The notes below the pieces were generated by a model. That model was not told the DNA's origin, did not search any database, and saw only the letters and a program-made list of their open reading frames with translations. Shown here one piece after another: positions 61,305 through 64,000 of a DNA stretch of 64,000 bases (position 1 is the stretch's first letter; each line of letters opens with the position of its first letter). The DNA comes from Gammaproteobacteria bacterium UBA7310 (GTDB lineage Bacteria; Pseudomonadota; Gammaproteobacteria; Pseudomonadales; Ketobacteraceae): assembly GCA_002471665.1 (NCBI GenBank), contig DKQK01000043.1, positions 19,678-83,677 of the forward strand. Direction: 5' to 3'. A program made the position numbers and the translations under genes.

Positions 61305-63503
61305 ATGACCATGAAAAAAGACATTACGCTGTTCGCCCAAACCTATAAACAGGAGGGGGAGAACGATCTGCAACGATACTGGCGTACGGTAAAACTGTAT
61401 AAGTGGTACATCATGGGATTCGTGGGCACCGTAACCCTGCTTACCATGTTCTATGTGTATTCAATGGATCCCATTTACCGTGCCAATACCACTGTATTGA
61501 TCGAAAGTCAGGAAACCAAAGTCCTGTCCATTGAAGAAGTGTATGGGCTCAATACGGAAGATCAGGAATATTATCAAACCCAGTTTGAGATTCTCCGCTC
61601 CAGGGATCTGGCTGAGCGTGTGGTGAAGCACCTCGACCTCACAGCGCATCCGATGTATGACCCGGCTCAGGCCAAGCAGGGGATGATCGCAGGCCTGATG
61701 TCCATGGTGAGCGAGCCTCCGGTTGAACTGACACCAACGCAGACCCTGGAACAGGTCGTGGATACGGTGATGAAGAATCTTTCCATCACCCCGGTGAGAA
61801 ACACCCAGCTGGTCAGCATTACCTTTCATTCACCGGACGCGAAGGTGGCGGCGGAAGTAACCGACACCTATGCCGAGCAGTACATTAAACACCACTTGGA
61901 AGAGCGGGAAGGCGTCACTCTGAAGGCCACCGACTGGTTGAGCGACCGCCTGGGCGATCTGCGCGAAACATTACAGGAATCGGAGCAGAAACTGCAGGCG
62001 TATCGGGAATCAGAGGAGCTGGTGGACGTGCAGGGGGTGCAGACTCTGGGTGCCGACGAAATCGAGGAAGTCACCCAACGCTATGTGGAAGCCAAGCAGA
62101 TTCGATCACAGGCGGAAACCACCTACGAACAAATGCGGGAGCTGGGCCCGAATCCACCGGCATATCAGCTGCTGGCAATACCCTCCATACAGTCCAATGA
62201 CCTTGTATCTGCGTTGAGTCAGCGTAAGTCGATGGCGGATTCCAAGGTAACCGAACTTAGCCAGCGCTATGGGCCCAAACATCCCAAGATGATCTCGGCG
62301 CTTTCTGAAGCCAGTTCGGCCGAAGACCAGTTGTATCAGCAGATTCTCAGTGTGGCCGATGGCATCAGAACCAATTATTTTGCTGCGTTGCAGACAGAAA
62401 AGGCCCTGCAACGCCAGTTGTCGACCGCAAAAAGTACTCTGCAGGATATCAATCGGAAAGAGATCAAACTACGCGAACTGGAGCGCGAGGTGGAAACCAA
62501 TCGCAAGCTCTTTAACATGTTCCTGACGCGGGCCAAAGAGACAGAAGAGGCCAGGGGCCTGCAGGCGGCGCACGCTCGTGTGGTGGATCCTGCGGTGATT
62601 CCGCAGAAGCCGGTGAAGCCGAACAAGTCCATCAGTTTGATCGTTTCCGTCTTTCTCAGTTCCGCGTTTGCAATCGGCATCGCGATCTTTAAGGAATCCA
62701 CCCGCAATACTGTGCGCACCAGTGATGATGTGGAGGAAAAACTGGGTACACCGCTGCTCGGTTTCCTGCCCAGGGTAGCAGGCAACAAAAGTACATCCAC
62801 CTACCATAGCTTTCTAAGTGATCCGCAAAGCCATTTTGCAGAGTCAATGCGAACGGTGCGAACATCGTTTGTGTTATCGAATATGGATAATAACAGCAAG
62901 GTGGTGCTGGTAACCTCCTCGGTCCCGGATGAAGGTAAATCCACCGTGGCCCTGAACCTGGCGGAAGCGCTGGGTAGTATGGAAAAAGTGTTGTTGATAG
63001 ACGCCGATTTGCGGCGGCCTTCATTAACCAAAGTACTGAGCCTGGATCATCACTTACCTGGCCTGACCCAGTTAATCAGCGGTAAGTGCAGCCTGAAGGA
63101 ATGCATCTTTGATGTTGAAAGTTCCTCAATCAGCGTAATCACCACCGGTAATGTGCAGGGGGTTAATCCTCTGGAAATCGTGTCTTCCAAACGCATCGGC
63201 CTGTTGATCAAACAACTGGCGGAAAAATACGATCGCATTATTATCGATTCTCCACCCATCCATGCGGTGAGTGATGCCCTGGTATTGGCCGCCCAGGCGG
63301 ATAGCGTCATGTATGTGGTAAAATGCGATGATACACCTGCACCGGTGGCTGCCAAGGGCATCAAAAATCTACGTGCAGTGGGCGCCAAGGTTGCCGGCGT
63401 GGTTCTCAATCAGGTTAACGTGAAAAAAGCAGCCCATTATGGCGGGGATGCCGAGCATTATTTCTCAGATTACGGTTATTCCCGGGTTGAAGCGAAAGTA
63501 TGA
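61305..63503 (+). CDS. Wzc-like polysaccharide co-polymerase/tyrosine autokinase
   Basis: 732 residues. An N-terminal Wzz domain has membrane helix 1 (about 32-52) and a long periplasmic coiled coil (about 200-400) with a second helix near 445-465. The cytoplasmic BY-kinase has Walker A SSVPDEGKSTVALNLAE near 545, Walker A-prime LLIDADLRRPSL near 567 and Walker B IIIDSPPI near 646. The C-terminus carries a tyrosine cluster (HYGGDAEHYFSDYGYS). Phosphorylation of the cluster controls chain length and export. The phosphatase follows 27 bp later. Confidence 0.95.
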   Translation: MTMKKDITLFAQTYKQEGENDLQRYWRTVKLYKWYIMGFVGTVTLLTMFYVYSMDPIYRANTTVLIESQETKVLSIEEVYGLNTEDQEYYQTQFEILRSRDLAERVVKHLDLTAHPMYDPAQAKQGMIAGLMSMVSEPPVELTPTQTLEQVVDTVMKNLSITPVRNTQLVSITFHSPDAKVAAEVTDTYAEQYIKHHLEEREGVTLKATDWLSDRLGDLRETLQESEQKLQAYRESEELVDVQGVQTLGADEIEEVTQRYVEAKQIRSQAETTYEQMRELGPNPPAYQLLAIPSIQSNDLVSALSQRKSMADSKVTELSQRYGPKHPKMISALSEASSAEDQLYQQILSVADGIRTNYFAALQTEKALQRQLSTAKSTLQDINRKEIKLRELEREVETNRKLFNMFLTRAKETEEARGLQAAHARVVDPAVIPQKPVKPNKSISLIVSVFLSSAFAIGIAIFKESTRNTVRTSDDVEEKLGTPLLGFLPRVAGNKSTSTYHSFLSDPQSHFAESMRTVRTSFVLSNMDNNSKVVLVTSSVPDEGKSTVALNLAEALGSMEKVLLIDADLRRPSLTKVLSLDHHLPGLTQLISGKCSLKECIFDVESSSISVITTGNVQGVNPLEIVSSKRIGLLIKQLAEKYDRIIIDSPPIHAVSDALVLAAQADSVMYVVKCDDTPAPVAAKGIKNLRAVGAKVAGVVLNQVNVKKAAHYGGDAEHYFSDYGYSRVEAKV

Positions 63504-63530
63504 GTACTGAATACGGTTGAATGATCACTT

Positions 63531-64000
63531 ATGTATGATTTGCACTGCCATCTGTTACCGGGAATCGATGATGGACCGGAGACGGTCGCAGAGTCGGTGG
63601 CGTTGGTGCGTGCAGCCATGGCCGATGGCATAACCCATGCCATCGTTACTCCGCATATACATAACGGCCGCTGGGATAACGACATTGCTTCCATCGGCAA
63701 GGCGGGCAGGGCATTGGGTCAGGCCCTGCGTGAGCAGAATATTCCGCTGCGCTTGAAAGCGGCGGCGGAAGTGCGGTTGGATGCTGAGCTGCCGGCCATG
63801 GTCAAGGCCAACAGGTTGCTGTTTCTTGGCTATTGGGAGCAACATCAAATTCTGCTTTTGGAAATGCCCCACGGTCGTGTGCTTCCCGGAACGGATAAAA
63901 TGATCGCCTGGTTACGAAAAAACCATATCATTCCCATGATTGCCCATCCTGAGCGTAATCGGGAGATTATGAAAAATCCGGCCAAACTCAAACCACTATT
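63531..64000 (+). CDS. CpsB/YwqE-type PHP tyrosine phosphatase, cut by window end
   Basis: The first 156 residues are present. The PHP-family metal motifs are clear: DLHCHLLPGIDDGPE near 3-17, the TPHIHNGRW block near 41-49 and MIAHPERNRE near 139-148. Such manganese-dependent phosphatases remove phosphate from the tyrosine cluster of the neighbouring Wzc-like kinase. The gene continues beyond the window, so the length and C-terminus are unknown. Confidence 0.92.
   Translation, partial: MYDLHCHLLPGIDDGPETVAESVALVRAAMADGITHAIVTPHIHNGRWDNDIASIGKAGRALGQALREQNIPLRLKAAAEVRLDAELPAMVKANRLLFLGYWEQHQILLLEMPHGRVLPGTDKMIAWLRKNHIIPMIAHPERNREIMKNPAKLKPL

Noticed and set aside
1..64000. tRNA or rRNA genes, CRISPR arrays and complete insertion sequences
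   Set aside because: No cloverleaf-type T-loop signatures, rRNA-like blocks, regular spacer-repeat arrays or transposase frames were seen by eye.

Overview
The window is chromosomal DNA of a gammaproteobacterium and spans the replication origin. The gene order is that of Pseudomonadales and Oceanospirillales-type origins. rpmH-rnpA-yidD-yidC-mnmE run rightwards and dnaA-dnaN-recF-gyrB run leftwards from a shared AT-rich gap (45947-46470) that carries several DnaA boxes. Two parS-like palindromes lie inside recF. glyQ-glyS and a PlsC-type acyltransferase lie further left, as in Pseudomonas, but about 17.7 kb of other genes separate them from gyrB. A marine or hydrocarbon-associated genus (Alcanivorax, Ketobacter or Marinobacter-like) is plausible. 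Genus level is inference only.

Left part (1-22.1 kb): a chemotaxis receptor; a divergent catabolic set (VOC protein and alpha/beta hydrolase leftwards, class III CoA-transferase and HMG-CoA lyase rightwards) sharing two TTGTATACAA-type operators; a complete second-type TonB system (DUF3450, TtpC-like ExbB, ExbB, ExbD, TonB, TPR protein) followed by a quinone oxidoreductase; unknown proteins; a response-regulator/TPR protein with a kinase-like partner; a tyrosine phosphatase; and glyQ-glyS-plsC.

Middle (22.3-34.8 kb): a five-gene leftward two-component operon (NtrC-type regulator, a 62-residue protein resembling a kinase dimerisation hairpin, CHASE3 kinase, receiver protein, hybrid kinase); an envelope and osmotic-stress group (OmpA-like lipoprotein, small lipoprotein, beta-barrel, DUF1328, MscS, BON protein); an NYN/LOTUS protein; and an alpha/beta hydrolase divergent from its probable TetR regulator.

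Accessory segment (34.9-39.8 kb): gene-poor, AT-richer and flanked by small repeats. It holds an orphan two-gene unit and a leftward higB-higA-(primase/helicase) operon. The third gene resembles the archaeo-eukaryotic-primase plus SF2-helicase proteins linked to TOTE conflict systems. Its start overlaps the higA stop. It is interrupted by one -1 frameshift, located exactly at an A AAA AAG slippery heptamer, and by two in-frame stops. This is the most unusual locus of the window.

Right part (50.6-64 kb): an exopolysaccharide locus. A GH71-type glycosidase and a MurJ/Wzx-type flippase run rightwards. A pyruvyltransferase, Wzy-like polymerase, glycosyltransferase and acetyltransferase run leftwards. 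After a 0.9-kb regulatory gap come an outer-membrane beta-barrel, a Wza-like export protein, a Wzc-like tyrosine kinase and a CpsB-type phosphatase cut by the window end. Together they could build, modify, polymerise and export one surface polysaccharide. No tRNA, rRNA, CRISPR array or intact transposase gene was seen.
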